Shown here in pieces: positions 1 to 8,514 of a stretch of DNA of 64,000 nt. The notes beneath the pieces were generated by a model. The model had not been told where the DNA came from and made no database searches. It saw nothing but the letters and a program-made list of their open reading frames with translations. The position numbers and the translations under genes were made by a program. Each line of letters starts with the position of its first letter. Position 1 is the first letter of the stretch. The stretch is from 20-14-all-45-10 sp964435965 (GTDB lineage Bacteria; Chloroflexota; Dehalococcoidia; GIF9; AB-539-J10): assembly GCA_964435965.1 (NCBI GenBank), contig CAYTBB010000001.1:7672-71671 (forward strand), written 5' to 3'.

Positions 1-138
1 TTGCACTTGTAGTTTTCACATGTCAGTAAAACTCCCGGTTTTGCCAACCAGAAGATAAAAAGGGCTGCCTCTTTACTTGTTTCCATGTTCCAAGAGATTT
101 ATGGTGCATCAAATTTTGCTAACTATATATGAGGAAAC

Positions 139-168
139 TTGCCATCTTTATCAATCAATCTCTATTAT
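139..168 (+). promoter_or_regulatory. Putative sigma-70-type promoter for tRNA-Arg/rpsB
   Basis: A TTGCCA -35-like hexamer (139-144) and a TATTAT -10-like hexamer (163-168) are separated by 18 bases. The expected start, near 175, is about 12 bases before the tRNA-Arg gene. Bases 1-138 hold no gene that I can see. Prediction by motif only. Confidence 0.45.
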
Positions 169-186
169 GTTAAACTTAATGTAGAT

Positions 187-260
187 GTCCCTGTAGCTCA
201 GCTGGATAGAGCGGCTGCCTTCTAAGCAGCGGGTCGTGGGTTCGAATCCCTCCAGGGACG
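187..260 (+). tRNA. tRNA-Arg (anticodon TCT)
   Basis: A complete cloverleaf is visible. The acceptor strands GTCCCTG and CAGGGAC pair. The anticodon stem GCTGC/GCAGC encloses a loop with TCT at the anticodon, which reads AGA/AGG. The T loop is GTTCGAATC. The discriminator base is G and no CCA is encoded. The rpsB start lies only 29 bases downstream, so the tRNA is probably on the same transcript and its 3' processing would create the 5' end of the rpsB mRNA. Confidence 0.95.
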
Positions 261-289
261 CGGCAGATTTGAAAGGGGTTAGAAGAATA

Positions 290-1078
290 ATGGAAAATCC
301 GTCAGTAAAAGAACTTCTGGAAGCGGGGGCTCACTTTGGTCATCCGGCTAGCTATTGGCACCCTAAGATGAGAAAATATATCTTTACCCAGCGCAACGGA
401 ATACATATCATTGATTTAGAAAAGACAGTTACGATGTTAGACGAGGCATGTGTCTTTGCCCGAGACCTAGCAGCCAGCGGGCAAACTATCCTCTTTGTCG
501 GCACTAAGAAACAAGCCCAGCAAGTGATAGAGGAAGAAGCTAAAAGATGTACCATGCATTATGTCAATCAAAGGTGGCTTGGAGGAATGCTAACTAATTT
601 TGCCACTATACAAGCGCGGATTGATTATCTGGTTCGTTTGGAAGATAAGAGGGAGAAAGGCGAGTTCGATCAGTTATCTAAGAAAGAAAGGGTGAAATTA
701 GAAAAGAAAATCTTGAGGTTAAATGAACAAATGGGTGGTTTTAAGGAAATGACTGCTCTCCCTGGAGCTCTTTTCATCGCTGACCCTATCAAGGACAAAA
801 TTGCCTTTGCTGAAGCCAAAAACCTGGACATCCCTGTAATAGCCATTGCAGATACTAATTGTAATCCCGATGATATTGACTACCCTATTCCGGCTAACGA
901 TGATGCTATCAAAGCAATTAAACTGGTCTGTGCCAGAATAGCTGATGCCATAATTGAAGGCAAAGGAATACAAACTTCTGAAGAAGTAGAGGCTGCTGGG
1001 TTACCATCTGCCGAGACAGAAGAGTCCGTCGAAATTTTAGGTTCTTACACCTTTAATCCGGAGGAGGATCAACCCTAG
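290..1078 (+). CDS. rpsB: 30S ribosomal protein S2
   Basis: This encodes ribosomal protein uS2 of the small subunit, 262 residues. The N-terminus MENPSVKELLEAGAHFGH and the later segment QRWLGGMLTNF are typical S2 signatures. The open frame extends upstream through a GTG inside the tRNA-Arg gene, but those residues would be read from tRNA sequence. I therefore place the start at the ATG at 290, preceded by the purine-rich stretch GAAAGGGG. The usual partner tsf follows after 9 bases. The C-terminus is acidic (ends NPEEDQP). The stop codon is TAG. Confidence 0.96.
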   Translation: MENPSVKELLEAGAHFGHPASYWHPKMRKYIFTQRNGIHIIDLEKTVTMLDEACVFARDLAASGQTILFVGTKKQAQQVIEEEAKRCTMHYVNQRWLGGMLTNFATIQARIDYLVRLEDKREKGEFDQLSKKERVKLEKKILRLNEQMGGFKEMTALPGALFIADPIKDKIAFAEAKNLDIPVIAIADTNCNPDDIDYPIPANDDAIKAIKLVCARIADAIIEGKGIQTSEEVEAAGLPSAETEESVEILGSYTFNPEEDQP

Positions 1079-1087
1079 GTTATTTGA

Positions 1088-1591
1088 ATGAGGGTATCAA
1101 GCGAGGCTATTAAAGAGGTAAGAGGCAGAACTGAAGCTGGTATACTTGAGTGTAAGGATGCTTTGCTAGAGGCAGGTGGAGATATAGAAAAGGCAGTCAA
1201 AGTTTTGAAATGCCGTGGGCTAGTAATTGCGGGAAAAAAGGCGGGGCGTATTACCAATGAAGGAGTAATTGAAGCTTACGTCCATCACACTGAGCGGGTA
1301 GGAGCATTAGTAGAGCTAAGCTGTGAAACGGATTTTGTGGCTCGCACGGATGAATTTAGACAGCTTGCTCACGACTTAGCCATGCAAGTAGTGGCTACAT
1401 CTCCTCAGTTTATCACCGCGGCAGAAATCCCGACCGAGGCGGAGTTAGAGCCTCAAGAAACTTGCCTACTCCTCCAGCCCTTTATCAAAGAGCCCGATAA
1501 GACCGTGGAGGAAATTATCGCCGAAACAATAGGTAAAGTAGGCGAGAATATAAAGGTGCGCCGGTTTGCTAGATTTGAACTCGGCTGTTAG
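1088..1591 (+). CDS. tsf: Elongation factor Ts, short form
   Basis: EF-Ts is the guanine nucleotide exchange factor for EF-Tu. The protein has 167 residues, much shorter than the roughly 280 of E. coli and like the short forms of Chloroflexota. An N-terminal UBA-like helical region (residues 1-40, containing RTEAGILECKDAL) is followed by the hallmark TDFVAR at residues 81-86. It is probably cotranscribed with rpsB. In many bacteria pyrH follows here, but the next gene, 34 bases on, is frr. Confidence 0.95.
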   Translation: MRVSSEAIKEVRGRTEAGILECKDALLEAGGDIEKAVKVLKCRGLVIAGKKAGRITNEGVIEAYVHHTERVGALVELSCETDFVARTDEFRQLAHDLAMQVVATSPQFITAAEIPTEAELEPQETCLLLQPFIKEPDKTVEEIIAETIGKVGENIKVRRFARFELGC

Positions 1592-1625
1592 CTATTGGCA
1601 TTCTTGTCTTTACTGATAACCAATC

Positions 1626-2183
1626 ATGGTAGAAGAAATACTTATCGAACTGAACTCAAAAATGCAAAAGGCTGTTGATGGCTTAGCCCGCGAGTTAGTT
1701 ATTATCCGCACTGGACGAGCTAACCCAGCGATAGTTGAGAATATTATGGTTGATTATCACGGCGCGCTTATTCCCGTCCACCAGATTGCCACTATATCTG
1801 CGCCTGAGGCTAATTTAATTGTTATTCAACCTTGGGATCGTACCTCATTACGTAATATCGAGAAAGCTATTCTTAAAGCCGATATCGGCCTTAATCCTCT
1901 AAATGACGGCAATATAATTCGGGTGGTCATTCCTCCCCTCAGTGAGGAACGGCGCATAAAGGTAGCCAAATCAGTGTCTAAAAGAGTGGAGGAACGGCGA
2001 GTGGTATTACGCAATATAAGGCGAGACAGCATCGCAAAATTAAGACAAATGGAGAAAAATAAGGAAATATCACAAGACGAGCTTGAGGATTCTATTAAAC
2101 AAGTCGACAAGATTAGCGAGAGTTTTATAAACAAAGCAAACGAAATAGGTCAGAAAAAGGAAAAGGAGATAAAGGAAGAATAA
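1626..2183 (+). CDS. frr: Ribosome recycling factor
   Basis: RRF splits post-termination ribosomes together with EF-G. The product has 185 residues, the normal family length. RTGRANPAIVENI near residue 30 and the block LNPLNDGNIIRVVIPPLSEE near residues 95-115 are characteristic. The C-terminal helix is rich in lysine and glutamate, as expected for the long three-helix-bundle domain. It sits 34 bases after tsf and 34 bases before cdsA. Neither gap is large enough for the pyrH and uppS genes commonly found in these positions. Confidence 0.95.
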   Translation: MVEEILIELNSKMQKAVDGLARELVIIRTGRANPAIVENIMVDYHGALIPVHQIATISAPEANLIVIQPWDRTSLRNIEKAILKADIGLNPLNDGNIIRVVIPPLSEERRIKVAKSVSKRVEERRVVLRNIRRDSIAKLRQMEKNKEISQDELEDSIKQVDKISESFINKANEIGQKKEKEIKEE

Positions 2184-2217
2184 TCTACAGCGGCATGGAA
2201 GCTGATAAAATTGACTT

Positions 2218-3018
2218 ATGCTTAAGCAAAGGATTTTCACTGCTGCTGTAGGTGTACCTCTCATCATTCTCGCTGTTTGGTTTGGCGATCCTTCGTTTAG
2301 CCTTCTTATCGTTGCCGTAGTATTGCTCGGCACCTTTGAGTTTTATCACATGTCTACCAACCTCAATAAGAGGTACTCCCTAACTTATTTTGGCTTGTCA
2401 TGGGCACTGGTACTCGCCCTGAGCCCTCACTATGCAAATATATTACCCATAGTTATGACAGCCGCTGTGGTGATTTCTCTAGTCTGGCTGTTACGACTCT
2501 CAGCACAAAAAAAAGCATTCTGCGATTGGGCATGGCTAGTAGCTGGTGTTTTTTATGTGGGATGGATGCTCAGCTACTGGGTCAATTTGCGCATTTTAGA
2601 AGATGGGAAAGGTTGGGTTTACTTAGCTATACTCACCACATTTGCCAATGACACAGGCGCCTTTTTTGTCGGGAGAGCATGGGGTAAACATAAGCTAGCC
2701 TCTGCTATAAGCCCAGGTAAAACTTGGGAAGGAGCCCTAGGGGGCTTATTAAGCGCTACTATGGGCGCTATCATAGTATTCCTGATTCTTAACCTTCTTT
2801 CTCCTTTGCCCTTGGGATACTGGCAAATCATACTCCTTGGCTGCCTTATTAGCCTCTGCGCCCAACTTGGTGACCTGGTTGAATCTTTGCTCAAGCGTAA
2901 CATGGAGGTGAAAGAATCAGGCAAGCTATTGCCAGGGCATGGTGGTATCCTTGACCGCTTTGACAGCCTTATTTTTGTCGGGGCAATGGTATACTATTAT
3001 GTAATATGGACAGTGTAA
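2218..3018 (+). CDS. cdsA: Phosphatidate cytidylyltransferase (CDP-diglyceride synthase)
   Basis: CdsA makes CDP-diacylglycerol from phosphatidic acid and CTP, the branch point for membrane phospholipids. The 266-residue protein is hydrophobic, with about seven or eight likely membrane segments. Near residue 160 it has SPGKTWEGALGG, and near the C-terminus the family signature around GDLVESLLKRNMEVKESG and PGHGGILDRFDS, which holds the metal-binding aspartates. Its last 13 bases overlap the start of dxr, so the two are probably translationally coupled. Confidence 0.94.
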   Translation: MLKQRIFTAAVGVPLIILAVWFGDPSFSLLIVAVVLLGTFEFYHMSTNLNKRYSLTYFGLSWALVLALSPHYANILPIVMTAAVVISLVWLLRLSAQKKAFCDWAWLVAGVFYVGWMLSYWVNLRILEDGKGWVYLAILTTFANDTGAFFVGRAWGKHKLASAISPGKTWEGALGGLLSATMGAIIVFLILNLLSPLPLGYWQIILLGCLISLCAQLGDLVESLLKRNMEVKESGKLLPGHGGILDRFDSLIFVGAMVYYYVIWTV

Positions 3019-4184
3019 AGAAAATAGCTATCTTAGGTTCAACGGGTTCCGTAGGACAGCAAGCTCTGGGGGTGATATGTGCCCTTTCTGCTAGGTTTCG
3101 AGTGATAGCTTTAGCCGGGGGTGAAAATCTCAAGCTTCTGGAAAAGCAGATAGCCAAATTTCAACCTGACATGTTTTATTCCGCAGTCGAGCCTGACTTT
3201 ACCTATAGAGGCGAATTCTTATCCATGGAACAAATAGCCAGCCATCCAGACGTTGATCTGGTCATCGTAGCCACCTCAGGCAAAGCAGGGCTGTATCCTA
3301 CTTTAGCAGCTCTAAAGGCAGGCAAAACAGTAGCTTTAGCCAACAAGGAAGTATTGGTGATGGCAGGGGAAATTATCATTCGTGAGGCTAAAAGCTATCA
3401 AGCTCAAATTCTGCCTATTGATAGTGAGCTTAGTGCTATCTGGCAATGCTTGCAGGGGGAGGAAAATAAACCAAAAAGAATTTTTCTAACTGCTTCTGGT
3501 GGACCTTTCTACCACTATTCCCAGCCAGAATTAAGAAAAGTAACGGTAGAGCAAGCTCTTCGTCACCCTATATGGAAAATGGGAAGCAAGATCACCATTG
3601 ACTCGGCCACACTTCTGAATAAAGGATTAGAGGCTATTGAAGCTCATTGGCTTTTCGCTATTCCTTTTGAGAGCATTGAGATATTAATTCATCCACAAAG
3701 TATCATTCACTCCATGGTAGAGTTTATGGACGGTTCAATAAGAGCGCAGCTCAGCTTTCCTGATATGAGGTTGCCCATCCAATATGCCCTTTGTTACCCT
3801 GAGAGGTTGCTCAATTCAGAGCTACCACGCCTCAACTGGAGCAAAATTAAATCTCTAAACTTCGAGCCAGTAGAGCAAAACAGATTTCCTTGTCTTAAAT
3901 TGGCGCTAGATGCGGGTAAGCAAGGAGGAACTTATCCCGCAGTGCTTTGTGCTGCCGATGAAGTGGCCGTAGGGCTTTTTCTTAACAAGCGTATAAGCTT
4001 TACTGATATAGCTAGAATAGCGCAAGAAACTTTGGAACAGCATCGGGGCATTGCTCAGCCATCCTTGGAAGAAATTCTAGTTGCCGATGCTTGGGCAAGG
4101 GAATATGTTGAGCGTCTTTTCATTTGTCACCCTCACCTTATTCCTCTCCCTTCAAGGGAGAGGTTAGGTGAAGGAGGTCAGTGA
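3006..4184 (+). CDS. dxr: 1-deoxy-D-xylulose 5-phosphate reductoisomerase
   Basis: DXR converts DXP to MEP, the committed step of the non-mevalonate isoprenoid pathway; ispG lies two genes downstream. The 392-residue protein begins with an NADPH-binding motif (GSTGSVGQQA, residues 11-20), then has the catalytic metal-site region IDSELSAIWQCLQG and SGGPF. The last 20 or so residues (PHLIPLPSRERLGEGG) do not look like DXR. They are encoded by a dispersed palindromic repeat at 4128-4176 that has entered the 3' end in frame. Confidence 0.95.
   Translation: MDSVKKIAILGSTGSVGQQALGVICALSARFRVIALAGGENLKLLEKQIAKFQPDMFYSAVEPDFTYRGEFLSMEQIASHPDVDLVIVATSGKAGLYPTLAALKAGKTVALANKEVLVMAGEIIIREAKSYQAQILPIDSELSAIWQCLQGEENKPKRIFLTASGGPFYHYSQPELRKVTVEQALRHPIWKMGSKITIDSATLLNKGLEAIEAHWLFAIPFESIEILIHPQSIIHSMVEFMDGSIRAQLSFPDMRLPIQYALCYPERLLNSELPRLNWSKIKSLNFEPVEQNRFPCLKLALDAGKQGGTYPAVLCAADEVAVGLFLNKRISFTDIARIAQETLEQHRGIAQPSLEEILVADAWAREYVERLFICHPHLIPLPSRERLGEGGQ
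4128..4176. repeat. Dispersed palindromic repeat, family B, in the dxr 3' end
   Basis: The element starts CACCCTCACC and contains the self-complementary core CTCTCCCTTCAAGGGAGAG. Related copies are at 6531-6566, 36641-36689 and 49115-49170. This copy is translated and supplies the C-terminus of DXR. Confidence 0.75.
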
Positions 4185-4192
4185 GATAAGAG

Positions 4193-5497
4193 ATGCATAT
4201 TGCCATAGTTATTATTCTTTTTATTCTGACTCTGTTCGTTGTAATCTCCCTCCATGAATTGGGGCATTTCATCGCTGCCAGGCGTGCCGGAGTGAAGATA
4301 GAAGAGTTTGGCTTAGGTTTTCCTCCGCAACTTTTTGGCATTAAGCGCGGGGAGATAGTGTATTCGATTAATGCTATACCCGTGGGAGCTTTCGTCAAGA
4401 GTACTGGAGAAAATGACCCCTCAGTGCCAGGGAGCTTAGCGAGTAAAGATTCATGGAGCCGGTTAACAGTCTATGCTGCAGGCCCGGTAGCCAACATTTT
4501 TCTCGCTTTTATCTTGCTTAGTGCCTTCTTTACGCTACCTAGAAGTGTGGTAGTTGGTAGTGGGGTTATGGTGCACTCCATAGTAGAGAGCTCACCAGCG
4601 GAAGTAGCGGGTATAGAACCTGGGGATGTAATTCTGGAGGTGAATAGGCAACCTGTTTATAAATGGGGAGATATACAAAATATGGTTAATTCAAGCAAAG
4701 AAGGTGAGGAAATAACCTTGCTTCTGCAAAGGGATGGGAGCCAGAGTGAAACCAGTTTGAAGCCAGAATTCGACTCGTCATTAGGGCGGCGAGCAATAGG
4801 TGTCCTGCTTTGCTGGAATATAGTGAATCAGGTGAGGGAAGGTTCACCAGCGGATGAGGTTGGTATTATGCCTGGAGACACCATCTTAAGCATTAATGGA
4901 CAAGCTATATACAATGAGAAAAGTGTGTCTGCTGCCCTAGCTTCTATTGCGGAGGGAGAGGGAATAGGCCTAGCTTTACTTAGAGGACAGGAAGAAATCA
5001 TTAAAGAGTTTGATTCCGCCCGACAGGTGACGGGCATAAAGTTAGACTGGGTGGATGGAGCCCGTATTGAGCAGAAGCGACTTCCTGTATGGAAGGCAGT
5101 CTACTTAGGAGGCTGGTATATTACCCATATGCCTGAGCTGATAGTAGCTTCTATTCCCTTAATCAAAGAAGATCCTGGCAAGGCATTAGTAGGGCCAATA
5201 GGTGCTGGTCAGTTAACTGTAGAAGCAGTGAGATCCTTTGGTTTCAGCAATATGTTATTTATGGCCGGCATCATTAGTTTGGGGATTGGTTTATTTAATT
5301 TCTTCCCTATCCCTCCTTTAGACGGGGGAGGGATGCTGGTGGCGCTTATTGAGGGAGTCAGGCGTGGGAAACGTCTCTCTCCTCATGCCATGCACTTGGC
5401 CTATAGTGTGGGCACTACTTTTTTAATCACGCTGATGGTTTTGATAACCTTTTATGATATCCTGCGCTTAATCAAAGGCGGGAGCTTTGGATTATGA
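4193..5497 (+). CDS. rseP: RIP zinc metalloprotease (site-2 protease)
   Basis: An intramembrane metalloprotease of the RseP/S2P family, 434 residues. The zinc motif HELGH lies in the first membrane segment (residues 21-25), and the partner motif region NFFPIPPLDGGG is in a late membrane segment. Between them are two PDZ-like domains (about residues 120-195 and 205-275, each with SPAxxxGI...GD). The family cleaves membrane-bound anti-sigma factors and leftover signal peptides; the substrate here is unknown. The gene overlaps ispG by 4 bases. Confidence 0.93.
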   Translation: MHIAIVIILFILTLFVVISLHELGHFIAARRAGVKIEEFGLGFPPQLFGIKRGEIVYSINAIPVGAFVKSTGENDPSVPGSLASKDSWSRLTVYAAGPVANIFLAFILLSAFFTLPRSVVVGSGVMVHSIVESSPAEVAGIEPGDVILEVNRQPVYKWGDIQNMVNSSKEGEEITLLLQRDGSQSETSLKPEFDSSLGRRAIGVLLCWNIVNQVREGSPADEVGIMPGDTILSINGQAIYNEKSVSAALASIAEGEGIGLALLRGQEEIIKEFDSARQVTGIKLDWVDGARIEQKRLPVWKAVYLGGWYITHMPELIVASIPLIKEDPGKALVGPIGAGQLTVEAVRSFGFSNMLFMAGIISLGIGLFNFFPIPPLDGGGMLVALIEGVRRGKRLSPHAMHLAYSVGTTFLITLMVLITFYDILRLIKGGSFGL

Positions 5498-6555
5498 CAC
5501 GTCGAGTTTCCAGACCTATAAGAATTGGCAGAGTAACTGTTGGTGGCGATGCTCCAGTTGTGGTGCAAGCGATGACCAAAACTGACACTCGTGATATTCC
5601 TGCCACTATAAACCAAATTAAGCAGCTAGAAGATTGTGGTTGCGAACTAGTGCGACTAGCAGTTCCAGATAAGGAAGCGGCGGAAAGCATTTCAGCGATA
5701 AAAAAGAGTGTTTCCTTGCCTCTTATTGCTGATATTCATTTCGACTACCGTTTGGCTTTAGCTGCTTTACAGGCTGGCGCCGATGGACTTCGCCTTAATC
5801 CGGGCAATATTCGCGATAAAGAGCAAATTGCCAAGGTAGTGGCTGCAGCTAAAGAAAAGGAAACACCCATCCGCGTCGGAGTAAATGCCGCTAGTTTACC
5901 AGCAGACTTTGAGCTTGATGCTCCGCTATCTAAGCGGATGGTTAACATGGCATTGCAACAAATAAAGCTTTTGGAGAGCCTGGACTTTAATTTAATTAAG
6001 GTTTCTCTTAAAGCCTTTGATGTGCCCACTACCATTCAGGCTTACCAGCTAATTGCCGACAAAATACCTTATCCGTTACACTTAGGTATCACTGAAGCTG
6101 GGCTTCCTCAATATGGAGCTATACGCAGTGCTGTCGGCATTGGCATACTTCTTTATCAGGGGATTGGCGATACTATCCGTGTTTCCCTTACTGCTCACCC
6201 ATGTGAGGAGATATTTGTCGCTTATGAAATTCTAAAAAGCCTTGGACTTCGTCAGCGAGGGCCAACCTTGGTAAGCTGTCCTTCCTGTGGGCGAGCTGAA
6301 GTTGACGTCGTTACCCTGGCTGAAGCTGTGGACAAATATCTGAAGAAGATAACCAAGCCCATTAAAGTGGCGGTTATGGGTTGTGTAGTTAACGGACCCG
6401 GCGAGGCTAGAAATGCTGATCTGGGCATTGCTTGCGGCAAGGGGAAGGGTGCTATATTTAGAAAGGGCAGCGTGGTAAAGACAGTGAATGAGGAAAGCCT
6501 ATTGGAAAGCTTAGTGGCGGAAATAAATTCCTTCTCTCTTAGGGGAGAGGGCTAG
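5494..6555 (+). CDS. ispG: 4-hydroxy-3-methylbut-2-en-1-yl diphosphate synthase (GcpE)
   Basis: IspG is the [4Fe-4S] enzyme that converts MEcPP to HMBPP in the MEP pathway. The protein has 353 residues. The N-terminal TIM-barrel part carries MTKTDTRD and ADIHFDYRLAL; the C-terminal part carries the cluster cysteines in SCPSCGR and MGCVVNGPGEA. It starts inside the end of rseP (ATGA overlap). The final residues SFSLRGEG and the TAG stop are encoded by a family B repeat (6531-6566), so the C-terminus has been rebuilt by repeat sequence. Confidence 0.95.
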   Translation: MTRRVSRPIRIGRVTVGGDAPVVVQAMTKTDTRDIPATINQIKQLEDCGCELVRLAVPDKEAAESISAIKKSVSLPLIADIHFDYRLALAALQAGADGLRLNPGNIRDKEQIAKVVAAAKEKETPIRVGVNAASLPADFELDAPLSKRMVNMALQQIKLLESLDFNLIKVSLKAFDVPTTIQAYQLIADKIPYPLHLGITEAGLPQYGAIRSAVGIGILLYQGIGDTIRVSLTAHPCEEIFVAYEILKSLGLRQRGPTLVSCPSCGRAEVDVVTLAEAVDKYLKKITKPIKVAVMGCVVNGPGEARNADLGIACGKGKGAIFRKGSVVKTVNEESLLESLVAEINSFSLRGEG

Positions 6556-6566
6556 GGTGAGGGTGA
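6531..6566. repeat. Dispersed palindromic repeat, family B, at the ispG 3' end
   Basis: Contains CTCTCTTAGGGGAGAG followed by GGGTGAGGGTG, the reverse-oriented relative of the copy at 4128-4176. It provides the last codons and the stop of ispG and may also act as a processing hairpin before proS. Confidence 0.7.
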
Positions 6567-6573
6567 AATAAAA

Positions 6574-8295
6574 ATGCGTTACTCGAAGCTTTTTGGCAAG
6601 ACTTTACGACAGGCACCGGCAGAGGCCGAAAGCATAAGCCACCGGTTACTGCTCAGAAGTGGCATGATTGCCCAGATGGCCGCGGGAATCTATTCCTATT
6701 TGCCTTTAGGCTGGCGGGTGCTTAAGAATATAGAGCAGGTAATCAGAGAGGAAATGAATAAAGCTGGTGGTCAAGAGTTGATGCTGCCGGTTCTGCAACC
6801 CTTCGAACTATGGCAGCAATCAGGTCGCTGTCTTTCTTTTGGCCAATCTCTATTTACCTTAACTGATAGAAAGGAGCATAAATTAGCCTTAGGGCCCACA
6901 CATGAAGAGGTTATTACTGAGCTTGCTCATCACTGTGTGCAGAGCTACCGTGCTCTCCCTTTACTGCTTTACCAAATACAGACCAAATTCCGTGATGAGC
7001 CTCGTCCCCGTGGCGGACTACTGCGAGTCCGCGAATTTATTATGAAAGACCTCTATAGCTTTGACGTTGATGAGGCTGGCCTGGATGAAAGCTATGAGAG
7101 AATGAGCCTAGCTTACAAGAATATCTATGCTCGCCTAGGCTTGCCAGCCTTGATGGTAAAGGCTGACAGTGGTGCCATAGGTGGCAAGGAATCTCATGAG
7201 TTCATGGTTATCACTGAGGCTGGCGAGGATGAGATTATTTATTGCTCCAATTGTAGTTATGCCGCTAATGCAGAGAAGGCTCAAAGTGCCAAAGCGAGGA
7301 TAAATAGTGAAGCTCCACTTCCTTTGGAGGAGATAGCCACACCGGGGGCAAAAACTATAGAAGCGGTAGCTAGCTTTCTTGGCGTGTCAACGAATCAAAC
7401 TTTCAAAGCCGTATTTTATTCCGCAGATGGCAAATTTGTTTTTGTTGTTATTCGAGGTGATCTGGAAGTTAATGAAACTAAGCTAAGAAATGCACTGAAA
7501 TGTTCCGAACTTAGATTGGCTACCGAAAGCGAGGTAAATAAGGTAAACCTAGTAGCTGGTTTTGCTTCACCTATTGGTATAAAAGATATCAAAATTGTTG
7601 CTGATGATTCCATAACTTTAGGCTCTAACTTCATTGCCGGCGCCAATAAGCCAGGGTATCACTTCAAGAATGTAAATTATCCCAGAGACTTTCAGGTTGA
7701 CCTTGTAGCCGATATTGTTTTAGCTCGCTCTGGAGATAACTGCCCTAAGTGTGGTAGTAAGCTGTCTTCTGCTCGTGGCATCGAAGTGGGGCATATATTT
7801 AAATTGGGCACCTTTATCAGCGAAAAAATGGAGGCATCCTTCCTAGATTCCAATGGAGCATCTCGGCCTATTGTTATGGGAAGCTATGGCATTGGATTAG
7901 GACGTTTGTTAGCTGCCACAGTAGAGCAAAGCCATGATGATAAAGGCATTATTTGGCCCCTCTCCGTTGCTCCCTATCAAGTTTATCTTTGCCCTCTCTA
8001 TTTAGATAACCCTGAAATTGCCCCTCTAGCTGAAGATGTCTATCACGAGTTGGAAAAGGAAGGGATCGAAGTTCTTTTCGATGACCGTGATGAATCCCCC
8101 GGAATTAAATTCAATGATGCTGACCTTCTAGGGATACCTTTGCGGTTGACTCTATCACCACGCACTATTCAAAGCCAAAGCATAGAGGTGAAATGGCGTG
8201 TGGGGAGGGAAACTCAGCTTGTGCCTCTGGAAAACTTGGCTGCTGAAGTTAATAGACTGCTAAGGGAAAAATTAGCCCAACGGTCAGTAAATTAG
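6574..8295 (+). CDS. proS: Prolyl-tRNA synthetase, bacterial type
   Basis: Charges tRNA-Pro. At 573 residues this is the bacterial ProRS architecture: class II core with motif 2 RDEPRPRGGLLRVREF near residue 140, an inserted cis-editing domain (about residues 225-405), motif 3 in MGSYGIGLGRLLAA, and a C-terminal anticodon-binding domain. The start ATG lies 18 bases after the ispG stop. It ends the 5' operon of the window; no obvious terminator hairpin was found downstream. Confidence 0.96.
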   Translation: MRYSKLFGKTLRQAPAEAESISHRLLLRSGMIAQMAAGIYSYLPLGWRVLKNIEQVIREEMNKAGGQELMLPVLQPFELWQQSGRCLSFGQSLFTLTDRKEHKLALGPTHEEVITELAHHCVQSYRALPLLLYQIQTKFRDEPRPRGGLLRVREFIMKDLYSFDVDEAGLDESYERMSLAYKNIYARLGLPALMVKADSGAIGGKESHEFMVITEAGEDEIIYCSNCSYAANAEKAQSAKARINSEAPLPLEEIATPGAKTIEAVASFLGVSTNQTFKAVFYSADGKFVFVVIRGDLEVNETKLRNALKCSELRLATESEVNKVNLVAGFASPIGIKDIKIVADDSITLGSNFIAGANKPGYHFKNVNYPRDFQVDLVADIVLARSGDNCPKCGSKLSSARGIEVGHIFKLGTFISEKMEASFLDSNGASRPIVMGSYGIGLGRLLAATVEQSHDDKGIIWPLSVAPYQVYLCPLYLDNPEIAPLAEDVYHELEKEGIEVLFDDRDESPGIKFNDADLLGIPLRLTLSPRTIQSQSIEVKWRVGRETQLVPLENLAAEVNRLLREKLAQRSVN

Positions 8296-8439
8296 TACAG
8301 TTGCCATCTCGCCTCTTCTTAGTCACCGTGTAAAAGACCTTCAGGGCGATATTTGGATAGTCCTCTGAGCATAAGTGGTCTTTGCCAATCTGCCTCCAAC
8401 ATTAGTCATACAAAAAGGAGGAATGTTAGACAGTAAGTC

Positions 8440-8496
8440 TTGACAGGGGTATTCTCGTGCTCGTATTATATTTATAGATGCGAAAATATGCATCTA
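8440..8496 (+). promoter_or_regulatory. Promoter with inverted-repeat operator upstream of the arsR pseudogene
   Basis: TTGACA (8440-8445) and TATTAT (8464-8469) are 18 bases apart. A perfect 7-base inverted repeat, TAGATGC (8475-8481) and GCATCTA (8490-8496), sits over the expected transcription start. This is the usual place for an ArsR/SmtB operator, and the gene behind it is an ArsR-type pseudogene. The rest of the gap 8296-8439 shows nothing that I can identify. Confidence 0.6.
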
Positions 8497-8514
8497 ACTG
8501 CGGGGAGTTTGGAT

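Noticed and set aside
236..289. Upstream extension of rpsB into the tRNA-Arg
   Set aside because: The extra codons are tRNA sequence and do not match S2.
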